From DATKUK01 sp035530655 (GTDB lineage: Bacteria > Planctomycetota > Phycisphaerae > UBA1845 > DATKUK01), in the NCBI GenBank assembly GCA_035530655.1, contig DATKUK010000103.1, forward strand, positions 1-64,000: a stretch of DNA of 64,000 bases. Direction: 5' to 3'. The position numbers and the translations under genes were made by a program. The notes under the pieces were generated by a model. It did not search any database. It worked only from the letters and a program-made list of their open reading frames with translations, and was not told the origin of the DNA. Positions 27,492 through 38,641 of this stretch are shown here, piece by piece (position 1 is the stretch's first letter; each line of letters starts with the position of its first letter).

Positions 27492-27881
27492 ATGTCGAAG
27501 CGGCTGCATCCAAACAGACTCACCACACCGGCCTGTACAGCGGCGGCATCTTTGGTGCTGTGCGCGTGGCTTGGCTGCCAGGATAGCTCGGTCGCCAAGG
27601 TCGAACGTGAGCGGCAGCGCTCCGTGGAAAGGACGCTCAAGACGCTGGACGAGCAGGAGGCCCGCGCGCTCAAGAGCCTGCTGAAGACCCAACGAGAGAT
27701 GGACAAGCAGCTCCGGCGGGACGCGGCTGCCCTGCGGACGGACTTCGCCAAGCTGGACCGCGAGGTCAAGGCCGAATCCGAGCGGTGGGACAAGAAGAAA
27801 CCGCAGATCGAGGCGGAGGTCCAGCGGCGCATGCGAGGCAACCCGGAGCGGCTGCACGAGACGGCCACAAAGTTCTATTAG
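27492..27881 (+). CDS. Small coiled-coil lipoprotein
   Basis: The 129-residue product has a basic N-terminus, a hydrophobic segment and a lipobox ending LCAWLGC (Cys 29). The mature part is highly charged and helical with heptad-like spacing (KVERERQRSVERTLKTLDEQ and onward), i.e. a coiled coil. It resembles small envelope spacers but has no named family. It starts 35 bp behind the LOG-family gene; the ribosome site is weak. Confidence 0.6.
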   Translation: MSKRLHPNRLTTPACTAAASLVLCAWLGCQDSSVAKVERERQRSVERTLKTLDEQEARALKSLLKTQREMDKQLRRDAAALRTDFAKLDREVKAESERWDKKKPQIEAEVQRRMRGNPERLHETATKFY

Positions 27882-27977
27882 CCGTCTTGACCTACCGGCA
27901 CGCGGTGGAGGCGTGTCGTCTGGGGCGAGGGGGCCTGTGCATATCCAGAGCGATTGGCCCGAAACGGAGGTCTCGTC

Positions 27978-29180
27978 ATGCAGGAGGTAGCGAAGGCAGG
28001 AGCGCACACCGTCAGTCGACGGCGCTTTCTGGGCGCCGGTGCGGCGGGCGTCCTGACGGCGCTGGGCGGACCTGTCGGTGCGGATCAGCCGCCGACCACC
28101 ACCCGGTCGGTGAGTGTCGGCAAGCGCCGACTGGGCAAAACCGGGCTGATGGTACCGCAGGTCGGATTCGGGAGTTACAATCTCTCTAACCCGAGGCTCG
28201 TCGACGCCGCGATCGATGCGGGCGTGACGCTGATCGAAACGGCCGCAAGCTATCAGAACGGCCGCGCCGAGGAAACGATCGGGCAGGTGATGAAGCGGCG
28301 GCGCGGGGATGTCATACTCGGGACGGGCTGGAAACCCGATGAGAAGGCCACGAGCGATGAACTGCTGTCCCAACTGGATGGCAGCCTCAAGCGTCTTCAG
28401 ACCGACTACGTCGACCTGATCCGTGCGTACGACGTGACGCGCCCCAGCCAGTTGGACAACCCGTCGCTGTACGAGGCATTTGAAAAGGCACGCCGGGCCG
28501 GCAAGGCGCGACACCTGGGTCTGTCGAGCCATTCGAGCGAGCAGCAGGAAGCCATTCTCGACAAGGCGATCGAGACCGGTCGGATCGCCTACGTCATGGT
28601 CAAGTACAACTTCATGGAGTTCCCTCACATCTTCGAACTGTTCGAGCGGGCCGACAAGGCGGGGATCGGCATCGTCGTGTTCAAGACCGGTGCCGGCGAA
28701 CGGCAGAAGGAGATGGACGACCTGCGGCAGCGCGAGAAGCTGACGCTCAAACAGGCCTCCATCCGCTGGGCGCTGACGAACCCACACGTAGCCAGCGTGC
28801 TGACGACGGCGCGCAGTTTCGAGCAAATCCGCGAGTATGCGGCGGCCGGGACAGGCGGCGCGCTGACCACGCAGCAGAGCAGGCTGCTCCGCGAGTACCG
28901 ACATCGGTTCGATCGTGAGTACTGTCGTTACTGCGGCCGATGCAGCGGGGCGTGCCCGGCGGGGGTGGACGTCGACCGCACCATGCGCTATGCCATGTAT
29001 CACGATTACTACGACGCGCCCGACGAAGCGAGGCGACTCTACACCTGCCTCGACAGCGCCCAACGGGCCGGCGCGTGCAGCGAGTGCGCAGGGCCCTGCC
29101 GAGCGGCCTGTCCCCACGGCTTGGACGTGCCGAAACAGTTGATGGCTGCACACCACCGTCTGTCCTTGGGGCTCACCTGA
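27978..29180 (+). CDS. Tat-exported aldo/keto reductase with 4Fe-4S domain 2
   Basis: The start is ATG 27978 with GGAGGT 6-7 bases upstream. Residues 17-40 carry a Tat signal (SRRRFLGAGAAGVLTALGG), so the folded enzyme is exported, unlike the related protein at 16596-17738. The barrel has LGKTGLMVPQVGFGSYNLS, ETAASYQNGRAEETIG and LKRLQTDYVDLI. The C-terminal 80 residues hold two Cys clusters, CRYCGRCSGACPAGVDV and CSECAGPCRAACPHG, the second of which is spread out. This is the oxidoreductase type common in Planctomycetota. A DUF6599 lipoprotein gene starts two bases after its stop. Confidence 0.9.
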   Translation: MQEVAKAGAHTVSRRRFLGAGAAGVLTALGGPVGADQPPTTTRSVSVGKRRLGKTGLMVPQVGFGSYNLSNPRLVDAAIDAGVTLIETAASYQNGRAEETIGQVMKRRRGDVILGTGWKPDEKATSDELLSQLDGSLKRLQTDYVDLIRAYDVTRPSQLDNPSLYEAFEKARRAGKARHLGLSSHSSEQQEAILDKAIETGRIAYVMVKYNFMEFPHIFELFERADKAGIGIVVFKTGAGERQKEMDDLRQREKLTLKQASIRWALTNPHVASVLTTARSFEQIREYAAAGTGGALTTQQSRLLREYRHRFDREYCRYCGRCSGACPAGVDVDRTMRYAMYHDYYDAPDEARRLYTCLDSAQRAGACSECAGPCRAACPHGLDVPKQLMAAHHRLSLGLT

Positions 29181-29181
29181 A

Positions 29182-30117
29182 ATGAAGTGGCGCATCGTGC
29201 TGATGCTGGCGGTGGTGGCAGCGGCCACCGGTTGCCGCGGCGCGGCCGATCGGTTCCAGTTTGATCCACAACGCCTGGTGCCGCACGACCGGCGGACGCG
29301 CGCATGGGAACTGGCAGCCGAACCGAAGGTGTATGGCCGCGACAACCTCTGGGAGTACCTCGACGGTCAGGCGCCGACCTACCTCGACTACGGGATGGCG
29401 ACCTGCATCCACGCCGAGTACCGGCACAAGTATCAGCCAGACCGGAAGCTCATTCTCGACCTTTTTGACATGGGCGACGCGGAGGGGGCGTTCGGCCTGC
29501 TGAGCGCAGGTCGGCGGCGCGAGGCCGAAACGCTCCAGATCGGCTCGCTGGGCTACTGGCAGGACGGGCGGGCATGTTGGATGCGCGACCGCGTATTCGC
29601 GCAGGTGATCGTCCCCGATGCCGGGTTGGCCAGCTTTGCCACCGCCAGTTACATGGCGCTGCTTGCCGACAAAGCGATCGATCTGCCGCCGACGCTGCCG
29701 CCCGCTCTGGAAGCCCTGCCGCAGCAGGACCGAATCGCCGGCACCGAGTCGTTCGTCGCCCGCGACATGCTGGGACACGACTTTTTGGGCGCCGGATGGA
29801 TGGCCGACTACGAATACCGGGCGGGGCTGGAGTATCGTGTTTTCTGGGTGCCGTGTGCCGACGCCGCGCAGGCACAGCAGCGGCTCGAAGCTTTGCGCCG
29901 GTTCGGCGCGCAGAACGGACGCGTGTTCGACATACAGGCTGGGGTGGGCCGAACGGCGTCGCTGATCATCAGCAACTACACCGGACGATTGTTTGTCGTC
30001 GCCGACTCGCAAGACTTGGCGGGCACGGTGGACTGTCTCGACGAGCAGCTCGCCGTGCAGAAGGTCAATGCTCTACTGGAGAGGGCGCGCACGCTGCGCA
30101 CAGATGGAAGGCTGTAG
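29182..30117 (+). CDS. DUF6599-type lipoprotein
   Basis: The 311-residue protein begins one base after the stop of the exported aldo/keto reductase gene, so the two are an operon. A lipobox AAATGC puts the lipidated Cys at 18. The segment DNLWEYLDGQAPTYLDYGM and the following FDMGDAEGAFGLLSAGRR are features of the DUF6599 family, whose role is unknown; a periplasmic partner of the exported oxidoreductase is an inference from the coupling. Confidence 0.7.
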   Translation: MKWRIVLMLAVVAAATGCRGAADRFQFDPQRLVPHDRRTRAWELAAEPKVYGRDNLWEYLDGQAPTYLDYGMATCIHAEYRHKYQPDRKLILDLFDMGDAEGAFGLLSAGRRREAETLQIGSLGYWQDGRACWMRDRVFAQVIVPDAGLASFATASYMALLADKAIDLPPTLPPALEALPQQDRIAGTESFVARDMLGHDFLGAGWMADYEYRAGLEYRVFWVPCADAAQAQQRLEALRRFGAQNGRVFDIQAGVGRTASLIISNYTGRLFVVADSQDLAGTVDCLDEQLAVQKVNALLERARTLRTDGRL

Positions 30118-30149
30118 GATCGGCCCGAAGCACCAAGCATCAGGCCCAT

Positions 30150-30476
30150 TCAGCGGGGCATGCTTCGACGCATGCGGCGCTCGGCCTGCGCCTGGCGGCG
30201 AAGCGTCTGGCGCCGAAGTTCGATCATCTCCTCGATCTGAGAAATCTCATGCTCGACAACCTGGACCGAGCGATGATCCGGACCGAACTGGGCGGTCAAG
30301 CCCGGCAGGGCCTCCAGCAACTCCTCGCGCGACTGTTCGAGCTGCTCGATTTCGGGGTCTTGGCCCGCAGCCTTACGGGTCTTGTAGTCGTCGACAATGC
30401 CGCAGCCGACCCACGCGAGCCCGCCGCCCAGCAGGATCACCCACAGCAGCGAGCCCCTTTCCCGATGGTGCACCAT
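30150..30476 (-). CDS. Small membrane-anchored coiled-coil protein
   Basis: The start ATG 30476 has AGGGGG close upstream; a TTG six bases earlier is less likely. The 108-residue protein has an N-terminal hydrophobic helix ending in a possible lipobox (LAWVGC, Cys 25), then a charged coiled-coil (IEQLEQSREELLEALPGL, VVEHEISQIEEMIELRRQTL) and a basic tail. No family was recognised. It follows gpmI after only 10 bp on the same strand, so it may be co-transcribed with it. Confidence 0.6.
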   Translation of the reverse strand: MVHHRERGSLLWVILLGGGLAWVGCGIVDDYKTRKAAGQDPEIEQLEQSREELLEALPGLTAQFGPDHRSVQVVEHEISQIEEMIELRRQTLRRQAQAERRMRRSMPR

Positions 30477-30486
30477 ATCCAACCCC

Positions 30487-32100
<1,614 letters not shown>

Positions 32101-32210
32101 CGTTTACCTCGATTGATCGTCGGAGCCGCACAAACGCTCTGCCGGCACCTCGAGCAAGTAGTCATCACCGCACGTTCACCCAGCCCCGTCACCGCGGCGC
32201 GAGCACCGCG

Positions 32211-33239
32211 TCATCGGTCAACATCGATCATCACCTTCATGGCTTGGTCGGCGTGATCGTCCAGCCAGCGATAGGCGGCCAGGTAATCGGCAAACGGATA
32301 ATGGTGTGTCACCAGAGGCGCAACGTTCATGCGCCCCTCGTCCACCCAGCGGACCGCCTGGCGCCAATCCTCCCGTCGGTACATCATCGAACCGACCAGA
32401 TCCAGCTCCCACTCCACCACGCGAACCATATCCACCCTGGGCTGCTCGGGATAGACCCCGACCGCCACCAGGCGAATACCCTTGCCCGCCGCCTCGAACG
32501 CCGCCGACAGGCTCGCCTGAGTGCCGACGCACTCGACGATCACGTCGGGCGCCTCGCCCAGACGGCTTCGCACGGCCTGCCCCAACGGTTCCTCACGTGG
32601 GTCGACGACCTCGTCGATTCCCAACTGCTCGGCGATTCGTCTTCGCGCTTCTGACGGCTCGCTGACCAGCACACGCCGGGCCCCGCGGGCCTTGGCCGCC
32701 AACGCCACCATCATGCCGATTGGACCGGCGCCGACCACCACGACGATCGTACCCGTGTCGATCCCGGCGCGGGCCGTGGCATGCACGCCGACCGCAGCCG
32801 GCTCCATCAGGGCTCCCTCGTCGAAGCTGAAACCGTCGGGCAATGAAATCAGCTTGTCGGCAGGCAGCGCCGCCACCTCTTGCGCCACTCCGGACGTCTG
32901 AAAGCCTCTAACCTTCAACTCATCGCACACGTGGTATCGGCCGGTGCGGCAAGGGCGGCACCGACCGCAGGTAACCTGCGTCTCGCAGGTGACCTTCCGC
33001 CCGACTGAAAGCTGTGGGTTGTCCACGGCTGAGCCAACTTCGATCAACTCCCCGCTGAACTCGTGGCCCTGCACCACGGGATAGTCGGTCAAAGGGTGCG
33101 TGCCGTGGTACACGTGGACGTCGGAGCCGCAGATCCCGATCCGCCGGATACGGACCAACGCCTGGTCCGGCAGGCACCGAGGCCGATCCACATCACCCAA
33201 CTCAATCCGCCCCGGGCTCACCATCACGGCTTGTCGCAT
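32211..33239 (-). CDS. Zinc-dependent medium-chain alcohol/polyol dehydrogenase
   Basis: The 342-residue protein has the catalytic zinc residues in GICGSDVHVYHG and GHEFSGELIEVG, the structural zinc site CGRCRPCRTGRYHVC, and the nucleotide-binding GAGPIGMMVALAAKA. This pattern is that of L-threonine/sorbitol/L-iditol-type dehydrogenases, which oxidise secondary alcohols with NAD. Substrate is unknown, but the sugar-directed genes in the window favour a polyol. Start ATG 33239 lies behind GGAG. The TlpA-like gene is 136 bp upstream on the same strand. Confidence 0.9.
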   Translation of the reverse strand: MRQAVMVSPGRIELGDVDRPRCLPDQALVRIRRIGICGSDVHVYHGTHPLTDYPVVQGHEFSGELIEVGSAVDNPQLSVGRKVTCETQVTCGRCRPCRTGRYHVCDELKVRGFQTSGVAQEVAALPADKLISLPDGFSFDEGALMEPAAVGVHATARAGIDTGTIVVVVGAGPIGMMVALAAKARGARRVLVSEPSEARRRIAEQLGIDEVVDPREEPLGQAVRSRLGEAPDVIVECVGTQASLSAAFEAAGKGIRLVAVGVYPEQPRVDMVRVVEWELDLVGSMMYRREDWRQAVRWVDEGRMNVAPLVTHHYPFADYLAAYRWLDDHADQAMKVMIDVDR

Positions 33240-33375
33240 GCGCTCTCCACGTACGATGGCCTAGCCGCATCACACGAACGGGCCGAGCCACATTGTAGCG
33301 TCGACCCGCCGCCGGCCAAACGCCGCGATCTCCGCAAACCAGTATCCTTGACCGGTTCGTCCGCGAGGATCGCGG

Positions 33376-34530
33376 CTACTGGGGCTGGGCCGGCTTTTCC
33401 GCGATCAGCTTGGGGATCAGCTCATCAAGCGTGCCACGCGCGTCGGTGCTGCGCAGCCGGCCGTTCTTGTCCACCACGAAGTACGTCGGGATGGCCTGCA
33501 CGCCCCACCACCGCATCAACCTGTCCACGCCCTCCGGGTCGAAGTAGATCGGCCACGGCAACGGGACTCCCTCAAGGTATTGATCGAGCGCCGCTCGCGA
33601 ACTGTCGCCGTTGACCCCGACGATCTCCAGTCCCTGCGGGTTGTACGTGCGATACAGCTTCTGTAGATGTGGCATCGACGCACGGCACGGCGCACACCAA
33701 CTTGCCCAGAAGTCCACAAGAATAACCTTGCCCCGCATCTGCTGCACGTCGATTTTGCGCCCGTCGATGGCCGTAAATGCCAGTTCGAAGGGCTTGCCCA
33801 CACCGTCCCTGCGGCGCTGCTGCCCGGCGAGCATCTGTGTAACCACATGATCGGGAAAGTTTGTCTCAAGCAGTCGGAAATACTTGTCCGCGGCTGCCTG
33901 ATCGTTCCGTCGATCGGCCAGGTCGATCAGTGCGCCGAGCAGGTCCGGCGTGAACTCGCTTTTGGGGTAGGCATCGACGTATTCCTTAAGCTTCTCGGAG
34001 ACGAACGCACGATACTGCTCCTCCCGCTGCGAATCGCTGAGCTTCGCATCGGCCTCAAGCTGGCTGATCCTGCTGCTCACATCGCACCTGAGCACCCAGT
34101 ACGCAGCGTGAGAGGCCAACTCCGTCGAGGGACTCGCCCGGAGGATCGACTCGGCCTCCAGGCGCAGCGGGGCCAAATCCTCTCCCGCGAGAGTAGCCAG
34201 CGCGAACATCGACTCGAGCTTGGCCTGCAACACCTCGTCGCGCTTAGCAGCGTTGGGGAAACGCCGCAGCAGTCCGTCCGCCAAACGAATCAGCTCGCCG
34301 TACCGCTTACGTATCACCTCCATGTACTGCTGCCGGTCCTGCTCGCCGGTGGGCGGCGGGTTTTCGGCCAACGCAAGGATGCGCGTCGTCAGGGCCTGCT
34401 CGTCCATGGCCGGCGCCGTGGCGGGCGCCGAGGCCGGGGCAGCCGTCTCCTGGCCGTCCGCCGCTGCCACAAGGGCTGAGAAGACCAGGAGGCAGACTCC
34501 TCCTGCCCGAAACACTCGCCGCCTGTCCAT
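33376..34530 (-). CDS. Exported TlpA/ResA-like thioredoxin-fold protein
   Basis: Start ATG 34530 has GAGGA upstream; residues 1-25 are a signal peptide (RAGGVCLLVFSALVAAADG). A long helical region follows (residues 40-230, tetratricopeptide-like alpha solenoid), and the C-terminal domain has the redox motif FWASWCAPCRASMPHLQ with GVQAIPTYFVVDKNG later. Such proteins reduce or isomerise disulfides in the periplasm. The long helical spacer between signal and thioredoxin domain is larger than in classical TlpA. A perfect hairpin (CCGCGA-GGA-TCGCGG, 33361-33375) lies immediately past the stop codon. Confidence 0.85.
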   Translation of the reverse strand: MDRRRVFRAGGVCLLVFSALVAAADGQETAAPASAPATAPAMDEQALTTRILALAENPPPTGEQDRQQYMEVIRKRYGELIRLADGLLRRFPNAAKRDEVLQAKLESMFALATLAGEDLAPLRLEAESILRASPSTELASHAAYWVLRCDVSSRISQLEADAKLSDSQREEQYRAFVSEKLKEYVDAYPKSEFTPDLLGALIDLADRRNDQAAADKYFRLLETNFPDHVVTQMLAGQQRRRDGVGKPFELAFTAIDGRKIDVQQMRGKVILVDFWASWCAPCRASMPHLQKLYRTYNPQGLEIVGVNGDSSRAALDQYLEGVPLPWPIYFDPEGVDRLMRWWGVQAIPTYFVVDKNGRLRSTDARGTLDELIPKLIAEKPAQPQ

Positions 34531-34655
34531 AATCACCGTCCTCAAAACGGGCCATTCCCCCGAACACCGTCCATCCAACTCCAACCGCTACCGCATCATA
34601 GCTCGGTCCACGCGGCCGGACCAGTCGGGCGCTCCGCCGCCTGTAAGCCGCCATG

Positions 34656-35666
<1,011 letters not shown>

Positions 35667-35938
35667 GGTCGAATCCGCCTCATGGAATCACTCATGTCCG
35701 GATCAGCAGGTCCGGCGGATTATACGTCATACCGGTGCATACGACACGCCCATGCCCGACCGGTCCACCCACCCGAACCCGTGGGCGAGAAACCCTTTGA
35801 CAACCGCTTCGGCAGATCGTAGTTTCTGCCACGATGAACAGGGGCACGCGATGCGGGCACGCGTGCCAATCGACGATCAGCTCGGACCGAGGTCGAGTCT
35901 TGGCCACCCGTTCGGCACATCAGCACGGAGTGGCGGAG

Positions 35939-36853
35939 GTGACCCTCAGGCAGCTTCGCAAGGACCTGACCGTAGGCATTCTCCGCGCCGGTATGCAAGC
36001 TTCGCAGCGAAGTTCGCGCAGTGCGGTCGAATTGCTGCGTCATGTGGCCTTGGTAACAGCCAAGGGATGCCTGCCTCTGCGAATCCGGCTGGCGCGCAAC
36101 ATGAAGCTGACCGGGCTCTACCGGCCGGGCCTGGTGGATGAGCACTTCGAGCGGGCCGCCGATCAGTTCGGCTTCCTGATGCACATTTTTCGCGCGGGTT
36201 TCGACCGGTCGGGCACGGCCGATCGCTTCCACTTTGACGAATCGTTTCGGCACATCGAGCAGGCTCACGCGCTCGGTCGCGGCGTGCTGCACGTCTCCCC
36301 ACACCTCTGCTGCTACCCCGTGTACCCACGTGTGGTCTCGACGCGGATTCCCTGCAGCATCTACCTGCGCCGGTCACCTGATCCTCGCAAGCACGAAATC
36401 AACAAAGCCATCGGGCAGGCAGGCTCGGGCCATTTGGTGTATCCGCCTGCCGACGCCGCCCGCGGCCAGCGGCTGGCCGTGGCGATGCAGATCCTCCGTA
36501 AGGGATGCATGCTTTTCATGACGCCCGACCTGCCGCGCAAGCCCAACGAGGGCGTCGCGGTCAGCATACTCGGACGAAGAGTCTATTTCCCTACTGGAAT
36601 GATCATCATGGCGATGAGGACCGGCGCGCCCATCGTCCCCGCGCTGTGGCACCGCGAAGACGGCATATATCGTGTTCGGTGCTTCGAGCCCATGACGTTT
36701 AACGGCCCGGGTGACCGGCGCCGCCGGACCGCCGCCGGCGTCCGCAAGTTCGCCGAACTCATGGATCGATTCCTTCGCCGCCACCCGGAGATGTGGTGGA
36801 ACTGGCTCGACAAGCGATGGACGGCGATCATCCGCAATCAGAACACCACGTGA
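35939..36853 (+). CDS. LpxL/HtrB-like lysophospholipid/lipid A acyltransferase, altered HX4(D/E) motif
   Basis: I place the start at GTG 35939 with GGAG eight bases upstream (304 residues); a longer in-frame frame reaches 35834. The sequence follows the LpxL family: FERAADQFGFLMHIFRAGF, GRGVLHVSPHLCCYPVY, FMTPDLPRKPNEGVAVSILG and TGMIIMAMRTGAPIVPALWHR. Family members usually carry HX4(D/E) with the acid required for acyl transfer; here the motif reads HLCCYP, with Pro in the acid position. The role, if active, would be acylation of a lipid A-type or glycolipid acceptor at the inner membrane. Confidence 0.75.
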   Translation: MTLRQLRKDLTVGILRAGMQASQRSSRSAVELLRHVALVTAKGCLPLRIRLARNMKLTGLYRPGLVDEHFERAADQFGFLMHIFRAGFDRSGTADRFHFDESFRHIEQAHALGRGVLHVSPHLCCYPVYPRVVSTRIPCSIYLRRSPDPRKHEINKAIGQAGSGHLVYPPADAARGQRLAVAMQILRKGCMLFMTPDLPRKPNEGVAVSILGRRVYFPTGMIIMAMRTGAPIVPALWHREDGIYRVRCFEPMTFNGPGDRRRRTAAGVRKFAELMDRFLRRHPEMWWNWLDKRWTAIIRNQNTT

Positions 36854-36892
36854 CCGCAGACTCGAATTCGCGCGAGCACGGGCCGGACAGCC

Positions 36893-38641
36893 CTACTCGC
36901 CCGGCTCGCCGACAAACCGTATGTGGCCAAAACGCGACGCGTCGTGGAAATCCCGCGACGGCGACCAGGCAGAGCTTTCTGCCGGATCGACCCGGCGATT
37001 GCGGCAAAAGTTGGCGCCCCACACGTCACCCGCCTTCGGTGCAGTCCCGACAGCCGCAAACGGAATGACCACCTCCACCGACCACGAATCCTTTCCGATA
37101 TGCGTAGCGCTTTGCCAGACCCGCTCAGCGCCCGGATCGCTGCTCGCATGCCCGTCCATGAAAGCACCGCGGCAGTTCACTACAAACTGCCACGCCTGCT
37201 GACCCGACCCTCCCGGATGGAGGTGGATCTCAATGCTGTCGTCGCGCCACGCCTCATCGAAGAAGCCCTCGGTCTCGCGGGCCACCATTTGGTCGGGATG
37301 CGGCTCGGGCATGACCATCGCCACGTAGAGACGCTCGGCATCCCAAGCAAGCATCGCCTTGGTGTTCAGCGAAGAGCTGCGGCCCTGCCTGTCGTCATAG
37401 AAATACTGCGCAACGGCCGCTTTCTGCCAGAGCGGCTCATCGATCAGCCCATCGAGCATCGGCGCTGTTGCCATCGCCGGCACATCCAACTCGCGATGCA
37501 ACAGCACCCTCTGCTCAACGCTCCGCCGTGTCTGATCGATCACGATCGTGGCCCGGCACATCGGCAACGATTCGATGGGCCACGTCGGCCCGTGCACTGC
37601 AAATTCGACTGTCTGGGTCTGCCCCGCCGCCAACTCGGTACGCACCACAGCCGGCCTGACGGTGATCCCCTTCGGCGCTTGCCAGTCCAGCTCGATCCGG
37701 CAGGGCCCGCCAAAGCCGTTCGCCAGCACCGCCTGGGTTACCCTCTCGCCCGACTCGGTCGAGAACGGCACGGCCAACAGCCGCACGGCCTTGGCCAGGG
37801 CATCGCCAAAAGACTGCGCTTTCTCGACTGTTGTAACGTCGTCTCGCTCCAGCCACCCGGTGCGGACGACCGCCACGTTGACATTCGGACCGTCCACCTT
37901 CACCCACAGATAGTGAAAGAAGCCGCCTGAAAGCGGGTCGGCCTCGATCGGCGAGCCCCCCCCGCCCGTGATGTAATACTGCACGCCGTCCCGCGCCGCG
38001 TCGCGGACGTACCGACGCTGCTGTCCGGCAAAGATTGCATCGACACCACGACTGGCGAGCATAGGATGCACGTCGGAAAACCAGGGACCGCTGGCGCCCG
38101 CGTCGCGCCAAAGCGGACGGTGGACGAAGATGAAGGTGTGGGCAGCGTCCTCGGCCCGTTGAAGGTCGTGCTTCAGCCAGGCGAGTTGCTCGCCGGCGAT
38201 TCGCCCTTCATGGCCCACGACCTCCGAGTCGAGCACCACGAAGTGGCAGCCACCATGGTCGAAGCTGTACCACAACGGACCGTACCGCAGCCTGAACAGA
38301 TGCTCGCTCGCCGCGTCGGACACGTCGCGATGACCCACAACCAGAAAATGCGTCACGGCGAAGCTGCTTCGCACCTTCTCGAACGCGTCCCACCGTCGCG
38401 AGAGCGTCTGAGCATCTCCGCCGCGCCCATCGACCACGTCACCCAGGTTCACGACGAACTTGGGCCGCAGCATGTTGATCTCATTGCGCGCCCGCAGGAA
38501 CATCGGCGCCGACGCGTCGGCCGTCGCGCCTGCGGTTTCGCCCATGACCACAAAGGAGAACGTCTCCGCCGCCGCAGCCACATGTCCTGCCAAAACGAGC
38601 ACCAGTACCGCCACCCACGTCACCCGTTCGCCCCAACGCAT
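36893..38641 (-). CDS. Exported metallophosphoesterase-like protein with CBM9-like C-terminus
   Basis: Start ATG 38641 has GGGGAG upstream and begins a signal peptide (RVTWVAVLVLVLAGHVAAAA) in a 582-residue product. Residues 25-260 follow the calcineurin-like phosphoesterase layout, with GDVVDGRGGD, VVGHRDVSD and VHRPLWRD. The first motif (GETAG instead of GDxH) and the last (GQQRRYVRD instead of GHxHxYxR) have lost metal ligands, so the catalytic state is doubtful. Residues 400-575 resemble a carbohydrate-binding CBM9-like sandwich (MLDGLIDEPLWQKAAVA, RDDSIEIHLHPGG, WSVEVVIPFAAVG). It likely acts on or binds a surface glycan. Confidence 0.75.
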   Translation of the reverse strand: MRWGERVTWVAVLVLVLAGHVAAAAETFSFVVMGETAGATADASAPMFLRARNEINMLRPKFVVNLGDVVDGRGGDAQTLSRRWDAFEKVRSSFAVTHFLVVGHRDVSDAASEHLFRLRYGPLWYSFDHGGCHFVVLDSEVVGHEGRIAGEQLAWLKHDLQRAEDAAHTFIFVHRPLWRDAGASGPWFSDVHPMLASRGVDAIFAGQQRRYVRDAARDGVQYYITGGGGSPIEADPLSGGFFHYLWVKVDGPNVNVAVVRTGWLERDDVTTVEKAQSFGDALAKAVRLLAVPFSTESGERVTQAVLANGFGGPCRIELDWQAPKGITVRPAVVRTELAAGQTQTVEFAVHGPTWPIESLPMCRATIVIDQTRRSVEQRVLLHRELDVPAMATAPMLDGLIDEPLWQKAAVAQYFYDDRQGRSSSLNTKAMLAWDAERLYVAMVMPEPHPDQMVARETEGFFDEAWRDDSIEIHLHPGGSGQQAWQFVVNCRGAFMDGHASSDPGAERVWQSATHIGKDSWSVEVVIPFAAVGTAPKAGDVWGANFCRNRRVDPAESSAWSPSRDFHDASRFGHIRFVGEPGE

